DNA from: Nitrosospira multiformis
GTDB taxonomy: Bacteria > Pseudomonadota > Gammaproteobacteria > Burkholderiales > Nitrosomonadaceae
DNA: 64,000 nt
NCBI GenBank assembly: GCA_017306155.1
Contig: JAFKJB010000014.1
Coordinates: forward strand, 1 to 64,000
Direction: 5' to 3'
Positions 34,640-46,675 of this stretch are shown here, in pieces. Positions within the stretch are counted from its first letter, which is position 1, and every line of letters begins with the position of its first letter. The translations under genes and the position numbers were made by a program. Under the pieces are notes generated by a model. The model was not told the origin of the DNA and did not search any database. It was given only the letters and a program-made list of their open reading frames with translations.

Positions 34640-37453
34640 ATGGGATCGGTCGCTTCCCAAAGCGAAAGTATGGATACTAATCCTAATCATATCGATGACA
34701 AGGAACCGAAGGATGACCCCCTGCGGGAGGACATCCGCCTGCTCGGACGCATGCTGGGCGACACCTTGCGCGAACAGGAAGGCGAGCCTACTTTTGACCT
34801 GGTGGAAAATATTCGCCAGACAGCCATCCGGTTTCGCCGCGACCAGGATCCCAAGGCGCGGCAGGAACTGGACGGCCTGCTCAACCAGTTGAGCAACAAG
34901 GCGACCGAAGCGGTAGTTCGCGCGTTCAGCCAGTTCTCGCAGCTGTCGAACATAGCCGAGGATATGCATCACAACCGCCGGCGGCGCAGCTACCTTCTAG
35001 CCCGATCCCAGCCGCAGGCGGGCAGTGTGGCGCGCGCGCTCGACCTGGTTTTATCCAACGATACAAGCAGCACAGCCCTTGGCCGCTTCTTTGCCAAAGC
35101 GCTCGTTTCGCCGGTGCTGACGGCCCACCCGACGGAAGTGCAGCGGAGAAGCATACTTGATTGCCAGTTGGCAATTGCTCGCCTGCTGAACGAGCGCGAT
35201 CGGGTGCAGCTCACCCCGGATGAGCTAAGCAGAAACGAAGAGGGATTGCGAACCGCCATTCAGATATTATGGCAGACTCGCATGCTGCGCTCGGCGCGCC
35301 TGTCCGTATATGACGAAATCAAAAATGGCCTGGCCTATTATCACTACACTTTTCTTAGAGAAGTGCCGCATCTGTATGCGGAAATCGAAGACCTGCTCGA
35401 ACGCCGGATGGACGCCAAAGCTCCCCACATTCCACCGTTTCTTCGCATTGGCAGCTGGATAGGCGGCGACCGCGACGGCAATCCCTTCGTTACTCATGAA
35501 GTATTGCTGCACGCCGCTGAGCGGCAATCCGCCCTGGCCCTGGATTTTTACATGGGTGAGGTTCACCAGATCGGTCGCCGGTTAAGCCTGACTGATCGGC
35601 AGGTCGACGTGGATGAGGCCTTGGCGGCCCTGGCCAAGGCTTCGCCCGATCGGGCCCCGAGTCGCGCTGATGAACCTTATCGACGCGCCCTGATTGGCAT
35701 TTACGCACGCCTTGCTGCAACCAGCATGGGGCTTGGTCATGCAATCAGGCAACGGCGTCCGGTCGGGCCGGCGGAGCCTTACGCTGACAGCATGGAATTC
35801 GTGCGCGATCTCGACATCGTCATTCATTCGCTCGAACGGCATAAGTCGGAGTTGCTGGCGCGGGGTGATCTGCGCCATCTGCGGCGGGCGGCCGAGGTAT
35901 TCGGTTTTCATCTCGCACCGCTGGATACGCGCCAGCATAGCCACATTCACGAGCAGGTCGTAGCTGAACTGTTTGAGCGCGGCGCCAGCCTGAAAGGCTA
36001 TTCCGATCTGCCGGAAGCGGAACGCATTCGCTGCCTCCTGACTGAAATCGGCAGCCCGCGTCTCCTGCGCTCGCCTTACCTCGACTACTCGGAGCTTGCC
36101 CAGAGTGAACTGCATATCGTGGAGATGGCGGCTGAAATCCATCGGCGCTTCGGTCCGGCGGCATTACCCAATTACGTCATTTCCAAGGCCGACAGCATAT
36201 CCGATATCCTGGAAGTTGCGTTGCTGTTGAAGGAGGTAGGGCTGCTGCGGGCAGGAGAAAAGCCGCATCTGCATGTCAACATTGTTCCGTTGTTCGAAAC
36301 CATTGCCGACCTGCGTGGCTGCCCCCGCATCATGGACGACTTGTTCTCGATACCCTATTACCGCAAGCTGGTGGATTCGCGCGACAATGTCCAGGAGGTG
36401 ATGCTCGGCTACTCCGACAGCAACAAGGATGGGGGATTCCTCGCGGCCAACTGGGAGCTTTACAAGGCCGAAACCGAGCTCACGAAGGTCTTTGCCAAGC
36501 ACAAAGTCGAACTGCGGCTGTTTCATGGACGCGGCGGCACGGTTGGCCGCGGCGGCGGTCCCAGCTACCAGGCGATACTGGCGCAGCCGCCGGGCAGCGT
36601 CAACGGGCAGATACGCATCACCGAGCAGGGCGAGGTCATCGGCAGCAAATATTCCGATCCGGAGATCGGACGGCGTAATCTGGAAACGCTGGTTGCAGCG
36701 ACTATCGAGGCGACGCTGCTGAGCCATGATACGCTTGGCGAACGTGCAGATGAATATTATGGGGTTATGGAGGTACTGGCAGGCGATGCCCTTCGGGCTT
36801 ATCGCAGCCTGGTATACGAAACGCCCGGGTTTAACCGGTATTTTCAGGAATCGACCCCGATAAAGGAAATTGCGGGACTCAATATCGGCAGCCGCCCTCC
36901 CTCCCGCAAAAAATCCGACCTGATAGAAGATCTGCGCGCCATTCCATGGACGTTCAGCTGGGGTGTCAACCGCGCGATGATTACCGGCTGGTATGGTTTC
37001 GGCACGGCCGTGGAAATGTTCGTGCAGCGCGAGGGCAGGGGCGACAACGGGCTGGGACTCCTGCAGAAAATGTACCAGGCCTGGCCGTTCCTGCAGACAT
37101 TGCTGTCGAACATGGACATGGTGCTGGCCAAAACCGACATGGGTATTGCTTCGCGCTACGCTGAACTGGTTACGGATGCGGAACTGGGGCGCGAAGTTTT
37201 CGGGCGGATACAAAAAGAGTGGGAACTCAGCGTGAAATGGCTTTTTGCCGTGACCGGCCGAACTGAACTATTGCAGGATAATCCCACGCTTGCGCGCAGC
37301 ATTCGCAACCGTATCCCTTATATCGATCCGCTCAATCATTTGCAGGTGGAACTGCTGCGCCGTTACCGGTCGGGGGATGCCACAGATGCGGTAACACGCG
37401 CCATCCATCTTACTATCAATGGAGTGGCCGCCGGACTGAGGAACAGCGGATAA
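34640..37453 (+). CDS. ppc: Phosphoenolpyruvate carboxylase
   Basis: About 937 residues, close to the usual bacterial length. Catalytic stretches are intact: [12 protein letters not shown] (catalytic His), [36 protein letters not shown] and [11 protein letters not shown]. The C-terminus ends LRNSG, where the family usually ends in RNTG. It makes oxaloacetate from PEP and bicarbonate, an anaplerotic step that suits an autotroph. I chose ATG 34640 because AGAGG lies 7 nt upstream; an ATG at 34607 is also in frame. Confidence 0.96.
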   Translation: MGSVASQSESMDTNPNHIDDKEPKDDPLREDIRLLGRMLGDTLREQEGEPTFDLVENIRQTAIRFRRDQDPKARQELDGLLNQLSNKATEAVVRAFSQFSQLSNIAEDMHHNRRRRSYLLARSQPQAGSVARALDLVLSNDTSSTALGRFFAKALVSPVLTAHPTEVQRRSILDCQLAIARLLNERDRVQLTPDELSRNEEGLRTAIQILWQTRMLRSARLSVYDEIKNGLAYYHYTFLREVPHLYAEIEDLLERRMDAKAPHIPPFLRIGSWIGGDRDGNPFVTHEVLLHAAERQSALALDFYMGEVHQIGRRLSLTDRQVDVDEALAALAKASPDRAPSRADEPYRRALIGIYARLAATSMGLGHAIRQRRPVGPAEPYADSMEFVRDLDIVIHSLERHKSELLARGDLRHLRRAAEVFGFHLAPLDTRQHSHIHEQVVAELFERGASLKGYSDLPEAERIRCLLTEIGSPRLLRSPYLDYSELAQSELHIVEMAAEIHRRFGPAALPNYVISKADSISDILEVALLLKEVGLLRAGEKPHLHVNIVPLFETIADLRGCPRIMDDLFSIPYYRKLVDSRDNVQEVMLGYSDSNKDGGFLAANWELYKAETELTKVFAKHKVELRLFHGRGGTVGRGGGPSYQAILAQPPGSVNGQIRITEQGEVIGSKYSDPEIGRRNLETLVAATIEATLLSHDTLGERADEYYGVMEVLAGDALRAYRSLVYETPGFNRYFQESTPIKEIAGLNIGSRPPSRKKSDLIEDLRAIPWTFSWGVNRAMITGWYGFGTAVEMFVQREGRGDNGLGLLQKMYQAWPFLQTLLSNMDMVLAKTDMGIASRYAELVTDAELGREVFGRIQKEWELSVKWLFAVTGRTELLQDNPTLARSIRNRIPYIDPLNHLQVELLRRYRSGDATDAVTRAIHLTINGVAAGLRNSG

Positions 37454-37533
37454 CCTACGGGCAGGAACGATACCGTCCAGGCATTTCCAAAGTGCCTCGG
37501 TTCATCAGGATTACTGAAACAGCAAGCAGGGTC

Positions 37534-38901
37534 GTGGCAAAAAAACTTTACATCAAGACATTTGGCTGCCAGATGAACGAGTATGACTCGGAAAAAATGG
37601 CGGATGTGCTGCGTGATGCACAGCACATGGAAAAAACGGATGATCCCGCTGAAGCGGACGTAATTCTTTTCAACACCTGCTCAGTGCGGGAGAAAGCGCA
37701 GGAAAAGGTGTTCCATGACCTTGGACGCGTAAGACATCTCAAGGCGGCCAATCCCGACCTGTTGATAGGCGTGGGCGGATGCGTGGCCAGCCAGGAGGGG
37801 GCGGAGATCGTCAAACGCGCGCCCTATGTAGACCTGGTGTTTGGTCCGCAGACGCTGCATCGGCTGCCGCAGATGATTTCAACGCGCAAGATTACGGGCC
37901 GGCCGCAGGTGGATATCTCCTTTCCCGAGATCGAGAAATTCGATCATCTGCCGCCGGCACGCACCGAGGGCGTGACCGCCTTCGTCTCCATCATGGAAGG
38001 CTGCAGCAAATATTGCAGCTTTTGCGTGGTTCCTTATACGCGCGGCGAGGAAATTTCGCGTCCGCTCGACGATATCCTGACAGAAATCGCGAGCCTGGCA
38101 GATCTGGGTGTCAAGGAAGTAACCCTGCTGGGGCAAAACGTCAACGCCTATCGCGGCAGAATGCAATATGCGGAAGAGGGTGAACTGGCCGACTTTGCGC
38201 TGCTGCTGGAATATCTCCATGAAATCCCGGGTATCGAACGCATCCGTTATACCACCTCTCACCCGAGGGAATTCACTCCCCGGCTCATCGAGGCTTACAA
38301 GACTTCTCCCAAGCTGGTAAGTCACGTGCATTTGCCGGTTCAGTCCGGTTCTGATCGCATGCTGGCAGCCATGAAGCGAGGCTACACTTCGCTGGAATAC
38401 AAATCGATCATTCGCCGCCTGCGTGCTGTCCGGCCGGATATTTCGATTACCTCTGATTTCATTGTCGGTTTTCCCGGGGAAACCGAAGCAGACTTTGAAG
38501 CAACGATGAAGCTGATCGAAGCGGTGAACTTCGATGGCTCCTTCAGCTTTATTTACAGTTCCCGTCCAGGGACCCCCGCAGCCGGGCTGGAAGATACCAC
38601 GCCGCATCAGGTCAAGCTGGAGCGGCTCCAGCGGTTGCAGGAAAAAGTGGAACTGCAGGCACAGGTGATCAGCGCCAGGATGGTGGGGACAATACAGCGC
38701 GTTCTGGTGGAAGGTTTGTCCAGGAAAGATCCCGGCGAGTTGAGCGGGCGCACCGATAACAACCGCGTGGTCAACTTTCCCGGGCATGCCGAAATGATAG
38801 GAAAATTCGCGAACCTGAAAATCACCGCAGCCCTGTCCCACACTTTACGTGGCCAGATTGCAAGAGCCGATATGGGCGCTCCAATAGAGCCCGGTCGATA
38901 G
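37534..38901 (+). CDS. miaB: tRNA-2-methylthio-N6-dimethylallyladenosine synthase MiaB
   Basis: About 455 residues. The N-terminal methylthiotransferase domain starts [17 protein letters not shown]; its three cysteines include FNTCSVRE and VGGCVASQ. The radical SAM domain has CSKYCSFC, and a C-terminal TRAM domain binds tRNA. It methylthiolates i6A37 of tRNAs. I choose GTG 37534 (MAKKLYIK) because family members start there and an AGG lies just upstream; the frame is also open from GTG 37492. It follows ppc on the same strand. Confidence 0.95.
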   Translation: MAKKLYIKTFGCQMNEYDSEKMADVLRDAQHMEKTDDPAEADVILFNTCSVREKAQEKVFHDLGRVRHLKAANPDLLIGVGGCVASQEGAEIVKRAPYVDLVFGPQTLHRLPQMISTRKITGRPQVDISFPEIEKFDHLPPARTEGVTAFVSIMEGCSKYCSFCVVPYTRGEEISRPLDDILTEIASLADLGVKEVTLLGQNVNAYRGRMQYAEEGELADFALLLEYLHEIPGIERIRYTTSHPREFTPRLIEAYKTSPKLVSHVHLPVQSGSDRMLAAMKRGYTSLEYKSIIRRLRAVRPDISITSDFIVGFPGETEADFEATMKLIEAVNFDGSFSFIYSSRPGTPAAGLEDTTPHQVKLERLQRLQEKVELQAQVISARMVGTIQRVLVEGLSRKDPGELSGRTDNNRVVNFPGHAEMIGKFANLKITAALSHTLRGQIARADMGAPIEPGR

Positions 38902-38935
38902 CGATTCCTAGAGAACCAGAGACGGCAACAACTTT

Positions 38936-39850
38936 TCAGCGCCATGTCCTGGGTCTTGAGTCGGTCGCCAGCCTTGACAATTCAACCCGATTACGTCCGG
39001 CCTCTTTTGCCTGATAGAGAGCTTGATCGGCGGCTGCGATAAGCTCACCTGTATCATCGACTTGTCCGCAAACCGTGGCGATGCCTACGCTCACAGTCAT
39101 GTCGATTTGCCCTGCACGGCTGTTGACGGGCGAACTGCTGATGGAGCTACAGATTCTTTCGCCCAGGGCCATGGCCTCGCTCCAGTTACAACCCGATGCT
39201 GTAATGAGAAACTCCTCGCCTCCATAGCGCCCGATCCGGTCATAACCCCGCAATACAGCTGACATGCGCCGTGCTGCCTCCTGCAGTATTTCGTCACCGG
39301 TTGGATGACCATAGGTATCGTTGATTCGCTTGAAGTGATCGAGGTCCGCAATCATCACGCTCGTGCAGATATCCTGACGCGCTCCCCGCTTTAACTCCTT
39401 CTGCAGATAATCCATGATGGAAGCCCGGTTCCATACGCCCGTCAGATAATCACGCGTAGCCTGGATATGCAGTGTTTGATGCAGGCCAAGTATGCGTTCA
39501 GCGACCCGCAGCCGGGCTGCCAGTTGTTCCTCATCGAACGGTTTGGTAATGAAATCGTCCGCCCCTGCGTCCATGCCTTCGAGATAGCTGCCCTTGCTGT
39601 CCAGCGCCGAAAGAAGGATGATATAAGTATATTGCAGGCCCGGTTCGCTGCGGATCATTCTGCATAATTGCAGGCCATCGATATCAGGCATCATCCAGTC
39701 AGAGATGAGCAGCGGATATTCGTCCTTTTGCCAGGCTTCCCATGCCTTACGTCCATCCTCTATTGCAGTTACAGTATGCCCCAGTTTCCTGAGGGTGGCG
39801 GCAAACAACAGGCGCGAGGTCGTGTCGTCTTCGGCAATGAGTATCTTCAT
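38936..39850 (-). CDS. Response regulator with diguanylate cyclase (GGDEF) output
   Basis: About 304 residues: receiver domain (MKILIAEDD, acceptor Asp in [11 protein letters not shown], Lys in TKPFDEEQ), then a GGDEF domain. The active-site motif is GGEEF. An RxxD inhibitory site (RGYD) stands five residues before it, so it should make cyclic di-GMP under product feedback control. The ATG at 39850 overlaps the stop of the hybrid kinase gene by 4 nt, which fixes the start and implies that the two form one signalling system. Confidence 0.92.
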   Translation of the reverse strand: MKILIAEDDTTSRLLFAATLRKLGHTVTAIEDGRKAWEAWQKDEYPLLISDWMMPDIDGLQLCRMIRSEPGLQYTYIILLSALDSKGSYLEGMDAGADDFITKPFDEEQLAARLRVAERILGLHQTLHIQATRDYLTGVWNRASIMDYLQKELKRGARQDICTSVMIADLDHFKRINDTYGHPTGDEILQEAARRMSAVLRGYDRIGRYGGEEFLITASGCNWSEAMALGERICSSISSSPVNSRAGQIDMTVSVGIATVCGQVDDTGELIAAADQALYQAKEAGRNRVELSRLATDSRPRTWR

Positions 39851-42800
39851 GATCGAGTTGCATCCGGCAGCGATACGCAATGGAGGTCTGACTGGGTAAT
39901 TTCACGCCGCACGCGCCCAAATTCCATTTCGATTTGTTCCATCAAAGTGACCGCCCCGCTCATGTCGCCGGCTTTGCCTGCAAACTCCAGCTTTTGGGCC
40001 ACATCCGCCATGGAGCGCGCACCGATACTGGCGCTGGCGCCTTTGATGGCATGAGCAGTCTTGTACAGAAGTTCCATGTCTCTTCCTGCCAGGGCTCCCT
40101 TCAGTGCATCAATGCGCTCTGCCCCATCGCGCAGGAACGATGTGAATATCTGGGTAATCAAGGATGGGTCCGTCGCTTCCGCGAGCGATCGAAGCCTCGC
40201 AACGACTTCCGCATTCAATGCAGAGGATGCAGAAGACATCGAAAGGGGTGAAGAAACCGGCAGGGGGGAAGAGGCTGCCGATGGGAAATGATCCTGAATG
40301 CTCTCGGCCACCATCTTTTCATGCCTTGCCGCGGGAGGAAGTGCTTCACTTTCCTGTCCCTGTTCCCTGCCTGGCATCCAGCGCTTCAATGCTGCTGCAA
40401 AGTCCTCCGGCTTTACCGGTTTGCTGATGTAATCGTCCATGTCCGCACGCAGGCAACGTTCCCTGTCACCCTGCATGGCCTGTGCCGTTATCGCAATGAC
40501 GGGAAGCCGGGATTTGCTGTCGGGCCGGTGGCGAATTGCGGCAGTAGCTTCAAAACCATCCATCTCCGGCATCTCGCAATCCATAAACACAATATCATAG
40601 AGGAATGCATCCACCCTCTCCACTGCTTCCCGGCCATTGGCGGCAACATCCACCAGACAGCCCAGATTGCGCAATATCATCGCTCCGACGATCTGATTGG
40701 TGGCGTTGTCCTCAGCAAGCAGTACGCGCGTGCCGACAAACAGACAATTCGAGGAATCGGCGGCCTGCATCTCGGCAGCCGCCGGAAGGGAAGGCTGATC
40801 GATGAGATTTATGGTTCGCTGTTGTCGTTGCGCATCCCAGATGCTTACCAGAGCCGACAGCAGTTCCGATTGGCGCGCTGGCTTGACCAGATAGGCGGCG
40901 AAGCCGACCTTCTGAAGCCGCTCTCTAAGAGCGCCTTCTTGTCCCAGGGAACTCAACATCACCAGATGAATACTGCGGAGCAATGGATCTGCCTTGATGG
41001 CCCGGCCCAGCATTTCTCCGTCCATATCCGGCATCTGATGATCGAGGATCGCAATCCTGTAAGGGTCGCCGGAGGCGTGGGATGCGTGCAGAGCCCGCAA
41101 GGCTTCTGCCCCGGAGGCGCAACTGCCGATGCGCATCCTCCAGCTGCGGAGCTGCTCTTGCAGCACCAGGCGATTAGCTGAGTTATCGTCCACAATCAGC
41201 ACCCGAACATGTGTCAGATCCCCGTGCAGGCCCGTCTCCACCGGCGGATCTTTCTGCAAGGTCAAAGGTAGCGTAAACCAGAATGTTGATCCAGCGCCCA
41301 CCCGGCTCTTCACAGCGATGGTACCGCCCATTAGCTGGACCAGCTGCTTGCTGATAGCCAGTCCCAGGCCTGTCCCCCCATAACGTCGCGTGGTAGAGGC
41401 ATCTGCCTGGGTGAATTTGTCGAAGAGGCTTTCCAGTTTATCTGCCCTGATTCCCGGTCCGCTATCTTCGATACTGATGCGAAGCGATACTTCATCTTCA
41501 CTGAGGGCATCAACTTCCACATCGATGAGTACGTGGCCCTTTTCAGTAAACTTGATTGCATTGTTGGTCAGGTTGATCAGTACTTGACGAATACGCCCGA
41601 GGTCGCCAAATACATAACGTGGCACATTCGGCAGGTAACGCACTATCAGATTCACATCTTCCTTTCTTGCCGGTTGCATGGCAATCATGCTGGCTACCTC
41701 TTCAACGGTCTGAAGCAGATCAAAAGGAACGGGTGAAATAACGAGTTTACCTGCTTCGATTTTGGAAAAATCGAGAATGTCATTGATTATGGAGAGCAGG
41801 GTTTCGCCACTCGCGCGCGCCAGCCCCCCCAGTTCCCGCTGGGATGCGGTTAACGGGGTGTTCAAAAGCAGCCCGACTGCACCGAGCACACCATTCATCG
41901 GAGTGCGGATCTCGTGACTCATATTTGCCAGAAATTCGCCCTTGGCCCGGCTGGCGGCCTCCGCTGCTTTTCGGGCATTATGGAGCTCTCTCTCGATATT
42001 CTTCCTGGCGGTAATATCCTGGCCCGAAAAATAGAATTCCCGCACATCCTCTGCGGCGGCTATATTCCATAAGACCCAGCGGAAGGAACCATCCTTGCAG
42101 CGCATCTGGCTTTCAAAGGAAACATTGCTACCCATGACGAGCTTGTCCAGCTCTGCCGCGGTATCTGCGCGTGAACCGGAGAAGACAAGGTCCATAAAAT
42201 GCCTGGACAGCAGCTCTTCCTCCGAATAGCCAAAAACTTTGGTCCAGATGGTATTCACTCGCTTGAAACGACTATCGAATCCCGAAATCGCAAGAAAATT
42301 GAGAGACTGATTGAAATAGCGATCACGTTCAGCCTGAGCCATGATGAAGGCGCGGGAGAGGTTGCCTATCTCGTCATTCGAGTCTATGTAGAAACCGGGT
42401 GAGTTGCTCGCCTCTCCGATATTCCTGGCTTTATCTTCGAGCCATGCAAGATTTTGCACCTTCCGACGTACGACACGATACGAAAGGGCGAACCAGGCCA
42501 TGAGAAAGGCGAGCATGAAAAATACGCCGGATATGTAGAGATTGGCCCTGTCCTCGGCAAGAGCTATGCCATTGAGTGTACGCTTGTCGAGCAATTCATA
42601 AGACTCGTTCAGCGACCGCATGAGCTCGGTTCTGGCAGCTTGGTAGCCCTCATCATGCAGCAGGCCGCTGGCCAACGCCGTGTCGGGAGGGGCCTTCACA
42701 CTGAACTCTCCGGCTGAATCCTGAAATAGTCCTTTCATTGCATTGAACGCCTCGTGCTCCCGCTCCACCAATTGATTCGAATAACTTTCGGCTTTCGTAA

Positions 42801-43206
42801 GTTTTGCAAGCTCTACCGCCGTAAACCCGAGCTTTTTCGTTCGCGATCTCACGGAAATCCTGCGCCTCGGCGTGAATTCCGGATCCGCGCGGCCGAGGAT
42901 GAGGTCCCAATACCCACGCTCATGATGCAACGGGCGCTCCTTGTCGCCATTGCGGATCGCTAATACATCAAAATAGGTTTGCTCAAACTTTGGATTGCCT
43001 GTGGCGACATAGGCACGCGCCATGCGCGTCAAGTCGTCAGAAGACTGGCGCAGCTCATCCACTGCAAGAAAGGAGGCATAGCGCACGTTTTCGGCATCAT
43101 TCAGTTTCCGGAGCTCGAGGAAGCGAAGCGCAACAAACAGGGTAAGCAGGAAAACAAGCACTGCGGTTACGAGGTAAAAAATATGACTCATTCTATGAAT
43201 TGTCAT
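39847..43206 (-). CDS. Hybrid sensor histidine kinase with two receivers and Hpt (BarA-like)
   Basis: A 1119-residue tripartite kinase. It has a membrane helix (8-28), a periplasmic helical region to about 225 and a second helix ([17 protein letters not shown]). A HAMP-like segment and a PAS domain (about 290-410) follow. HisKA has the acceptor His in [12 protein letters not shown], and HATPase has GTGLGLAIS. Receiver 1 has DHQMPDMDG, receiver 2 has DCEMPEMDG, and the C-terminal Hpt has [10 protein letters not shown]. All phosphorelay residues look intact. A strong AAAGGAG site precedes ATG 43206. It is coupled to the GGDEF regulator. The signal is unknown. Confidence 0.92.
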   Translation of the reverse strand: MTIHRMSHIFYLVTAVLVFLLTLFVALRFLELRKLNDAENVRYASFLAVDELRQSSDDLTRMARAYVATGNPKFEQTYFDVLAIRNGDKERPLHHERGYWDLILGRADPEFTPRRRISVRSRTKKLGFTAVELAKLTKAESYSNQLVEREHEAFNAMKGLFQDSAGEFSVKAPPDTALASGLLHDEGYQAARTELMRSLNESYELLDKRTLNGIALAEDRANLYISGVFFMLAFLMAWFALSYRVVRRKVQNLAWLEDKARNIGEASNSPGFYIDSNDEIGNLSRAFIMAQAERDRYFNQSLNFLAISGFDSRFKRVNTIWTKVFGYSEEELLSRHFMDLVFSGSRADTAAELDKLVMGSNVSFESQMRCKDGSFRWVLWNIAAAEDVREFYFSGQDITARKNIERELHNARKAAEAASRAKGEFLANMSHEIRTPMNGVLGAVGLLLNTPLTASQRELGGLARASGETLLSIINDILDFSKIEAGKLVISPVPFDLLQTVEEVASMIAMQPARKEDVNLIVRYLPNVPRYVFGDLGRIRQVLINLTNNAIKFTEKGHVLIDVEVDALSEDEVSLRISIEDSGPGIRADKLESLFDKFTQADASTTRRYGGTGLGLAISKQLVQLMGGTIAVKSRVGAGSTFWFTLPLTLQKDPPVETGLHGDLTHVRVLIVDDNSANRLVLQEQLRSWRMRIGSCASGAEALRALHASHASGDPYRIAILDHQMPDMDGEMLGRAIKADPLLRSIHLVMLSSLGQEGALRERLQKVGFAAYLVKPARQSELLSALVSIWDAQRQQRTINLIDQPSLPAAAEMQAADSSNCLFVGTRVLLAEDNATNQIVGAMILRNLGCLVDVAANGREAVERVDAFLYDIVFMDCEMPEMDGFEATAAIRHRPDSKSRLPVIAITAQAMQGDRERCLRADMDDYISKPVKPEDFAAALKRWMPGREQGQESEALPPAARHEKMVAESIQDHFPSAASSPLPVSSPLSMSSASSALNAEVVARLRSLAEATDPSLITQIFTSFLRDGAERIDALKGALAGRDMELLYKTAHAIKGASASIGARSMADVAQKLEFAGKAGDMSGAVTLMEQIEMEFGRVRREITQSDLHCVSLPDATRS

Positions 43207-43532
43207 CGATCTCCTTTCGCATCATTTCGTCCCGGCTGAATTGCCAGTTCCGGCTCCGAATGGCGCTGCCTTGCGCATCAAAGAGAACGGGGCTTTTTAG
43301 CGAAGTCTAATTCGAATCCCAAAAAATTCACAAACTCATGTGCAGTCAGCATCTCAGGGCAATGATCCCTTTTCCGCACGCCTGTCATCCTCCCCTCACC
43401 TCTGCTACCTCTCTTTCCCCCCTTCCTTGGAGCAAGGAGTCAGCCAACAGGAAAAGCGGTTTCGACCTTTCCCGAACAGGATGAGTTGCAAAGAAGGTCA
43501 GTCGCTGCCAGAATTAAGACCTCGCCTCCATA
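43207..43532. other. 326-nt divergent intergenic region between the hybrid kinase and ybeZ
   Basis: The promoters of both divergent genes should lie here. I see no supported open frame, no strong hairpin and no clear -35/-10 pair. A TTCGAATCCC string at 43311-43320 resembles a tRNA T-loop but has no matching stem. Confidence 0.4.
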
Positions 43533-44525
<993 letters not shown>

Positions 44526-44583
44526 CTCCCCCGGCACTCCTGACAGCGGGGAGCGCGCCAGCCCGAAACCGGCGAAATTGAAG

Positions 44584-45078
44584 ATGACTGTCCAATATGC
44601 GATTTCCACACGAGAGCCGCTTCCTCCCAGAGCCTTGCTTTGTAAATGGGTCAAAGCGGCTCTGGTGCATGATGCGGAAATCGCATTGCGCATCGTGGAC
44701 GAAGCGGAGGGTCGCCGCCTCAACCGGGATTTTCGCAACAAGGATTATGCAACCAATGTCCTGACTTTCGTTTACGATGATGTGCACGCTGATCCGGATG
44801 TTCCGCCCGGGGAAAAGCAAGACGCTCACCCTCTGGCTGGCGATATCGTGCTCTGTGCGCCGGTAGTGGAAAAGGAAGCAGGTCAGCAGCAAAAAGATCT
44901 GATTGCCCATTACGCGCACTTGACAGTACATGCGATCCTGCATCTGCAGGGCTATGATCATCAGGAAGAGACGGAAGCCGAAGAAATGGAGAAAATGGAA
45001 ACCCGGATTCTTGCACGGCTGGGATATGAAGATCCGTATGCAGGATATCAGCTGGCGAAAGCGGTTGATTGCGGTTAA
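44584..45078 (+). CDS. ybeY: Endoribonuclease YbeY
   Basis: About 164 residues with the zinc motif in VHAILHLQGYDHQEE (HxxxHxxxxxH pattern) and the conserved LNRDFRNKDYATNVLTF. It takes part in 16S rRNA maturation and ribosome quality control. I chose ATG 44584 (MTVQYAIS), 58 nt after the ybeZ stop; the frame is open further upstream into ybeZ but family alignment ends here. Confidence 0.93.
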   Translation: MTVQYAISTREPLPPRALLCKWVKAALVHDAEIALRIVDEAEGRRLNRDFRNKDYATNVLTFVYDDVHADPDVPPGEKQDAHPLAGDIVLCAPVVEKEAGQQQKDLIAHYAHLTVHAILHLQGYDHQEETEAEEMEKMETRILARLGYEDPYAGYQLAKAVDCG

Positions 45079-45142
45079 CGCTAAGACAGCTGACCACGAG
45101 ATTTCAATAAATACAATTTTATAGTTATGTTAACTTTTGCAT

Positions 45143-45979
45143 ATGGATGACCCTCCCCAACCTGGCTGGCTGGAGCGCATAAGCGACCTGCTCCTGCGTG
45201 AGCCAGGAAATCGGACCCAATTGATGGCCCTGCTGCATGCCGCGTACGAACGCAATTTATTCGATTCCGATGCGTTGAGCATGATAGAGGGTGTAATACA
45301 GGTATCAGAGATCCAGGCACGCGACATCATGGTTCCCCGTTCGCAGATGGATGTCATCGACATCAGCGACCCGCCCGAGAAATTCATCCCCGACGTGATC
45401 GAGAAAGCGCATTCGCGTTTTCCGGTTACCGAAAATGACAAAAACAATATCATCGGTATATTGCTGGCAAAAGACCTGTTGCGGTATTACGCGGCAGAGG
45501 AAGAGTTTGACGTGCGCGACATGTTACGGCCGGTGGTATTCATTCCTGAATCCAAACGCCTCAATGTCCTGCTTCGCGACTTTCGTACCAATCGCAATCA
45601 CATCGCAATCGTCGTGGACGAGTATGGAGGCGTTGCAGGCTTGCTGACGATCGAAGACGTGCTGGAGCAGATTGTCGGCGATATCGAGGATGAACATGAC
45701 TTCGATGAGGTGGAAGACAACATCGTGCAGACGCCCAGCGGTCATTACCGGGTCAAAGCGATTACCGAGATCGAGGATTTCAATGAAAGGCTTGGAACCG
45801 AATTAAACGAAGCCGACTATGACACGATCGGAGGTCTGGTACTGCACGAATTTGGACGTCTGCCGAAACGGGGAGAATCAGTGATTGTCGGAGGTTTCAA
45901 GTTCACCGTGCTGCGCGCGGACAGCCGCAGATTGCACACGCTGCTGGTGGAAAGAAGCAACGGTCATGTCGAGCAATAG
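45143..45979 (+). CDS. corC: HlyC/CorC family CBS-domain protein (CorC)
   Basis: About 278 residues. Two CBS domains (ARDIMVPRSQMDVI and VDEYGGVAGLLTIEDVLEQIVGDI) are followed by the CorC/HlyC C-terminal domain (YDTIGGLVLHEFGRLPKRGE). The soluble CorC is associated with magnesium/cobalt efflux. The ATG at 45143 follows an in-frame TTG at 45137. It completes the conserved ybeZ-ybeY-corC order, but lnt, which often comes next, is absent. Confidence 0.9.
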   Translation: MDDPPQPGWLERISDLLLREPGNRTQLMALLHAAYERNLFDSDALSMIEGVIQVSEIQARDIMVPRSQMDVIDISDPPEKFIPDVIEKAHSRFPVTENDKNNIIGILLAKDLLRYYAAEEEFDVRDMLRPVVFIPESKRLNVLLRDFRTNRNHIAIVVDEYGGVAGLLTIEDVLEQIVGDIEDEHDFDEVEDNIVQTPSGHYRVKAITEIEDFNERLGTELNEADYDTIGGLVLHEFGRLPKRGESVIVGGFKFTVLRADSRRLHTLLVERSNGHVEQ

Positions 45980-46565
45980 GGTGCGCCAGGGTTTAAAAAA
46001 AATGGTTGAGATCAGGCCGGGCAAAAATAAGCCATCAGCGCAGGACAACCTCGAAGCAAGCAGTAAAAATCCGGACCGACATCCGGCCAGCGGGATACGG
46101 CGAGAACCGCCGCTGGTGGAAGTGGTCATCGAAGTTCCTCGCGGCAGTTTTATCAAACGCGGCTCCACCGGGAAAGTGGATTTTATCTCGCCCCTCCCAT
46201 GCCCGTTCAACTATGGCTCACTCCCGGACTATCTCGGTCTCGATGGCGATCTCCTGGATGCACTGGTGCTCGGTCCCCGTTTACCCGCTGGCACCCGCGT
46301 ACAGGCAAAGGCCTGGGGCGCCGTTCGCATGGTGGACCACGGCATGCTGGATGACAAGCTTATCTGCAGCGACTTGCCGCCGGACCTGTTGCAGCGCCAG
46401 AAAGTACTGCGATTTTTTCGGTTATATGCAAAATGCAAAGGATTTCTCAATGTGATGCGAGGCCGCCTGGGACGGAACGCATGCGAAGGGTGGCGTGATG
46501 CGGCTCAGGCGATAGCACGGGCACGGCCGCGTGGCAGTTCCTCGCGAACACCCTCACCCAGCTGA
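45966..46565 (+). CDS. Divergent inorganic pyrophosphatase-like protein
   Basis: About 199 residues with the family I pyrophosphatase fold. Stretches IEVPRGSFIKRG, PCPFNYGSLPDYLGLDGDLLDALV and MVDHGMLDDKL align with the E. coli enzyme. The metal-binding aspartates in DGDLLD and the later Asp and Lys are kept. Against E. coli (from memory), Glu31, Arg43 and Glu98 are replaced and the PV of DGDPVD is LL. Activity is therefore in doubt. The ATG at 45966 overlaps the corC stop by 14 nt. The C-terminus is Arg/Ser-rich. Confidence 0.72.
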   Translation: MSSNRVRQGLKKMVEIRPGKNKPSAQDNLEASSKNPDRHPASGIRREPPLVEVVIEVPRGSFIKRGSTGKVDFISPLPCPFNYGSLPDYLGLDGDLLDALVLGPRLPAGTRVQAKAWGAVRMVDHGMLDDKLICSDLPPDLLQRQKVLRFFRLYAKCKGFLNVMRGRLGRNACEGWRDAAQAIARARPRGSSSRTPSPS

Positions 46566-46675
46566 TCGCAGCTCTCTTGCCGATTTTGCCAAGCTGGTAT
46601 GAACGTGGCAGAATTGCGCCCCTTATAAATTACCCTGCTTGCCATTTTTCCCCTTACTTCTCTCTATTTCACCTT

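Noticed and set aside
43311..43320. TTCGAATCCC resembling a tRNA T-loop
   Set aside because: No T-stem, acceptor stem or anticodon arm can be built around it.
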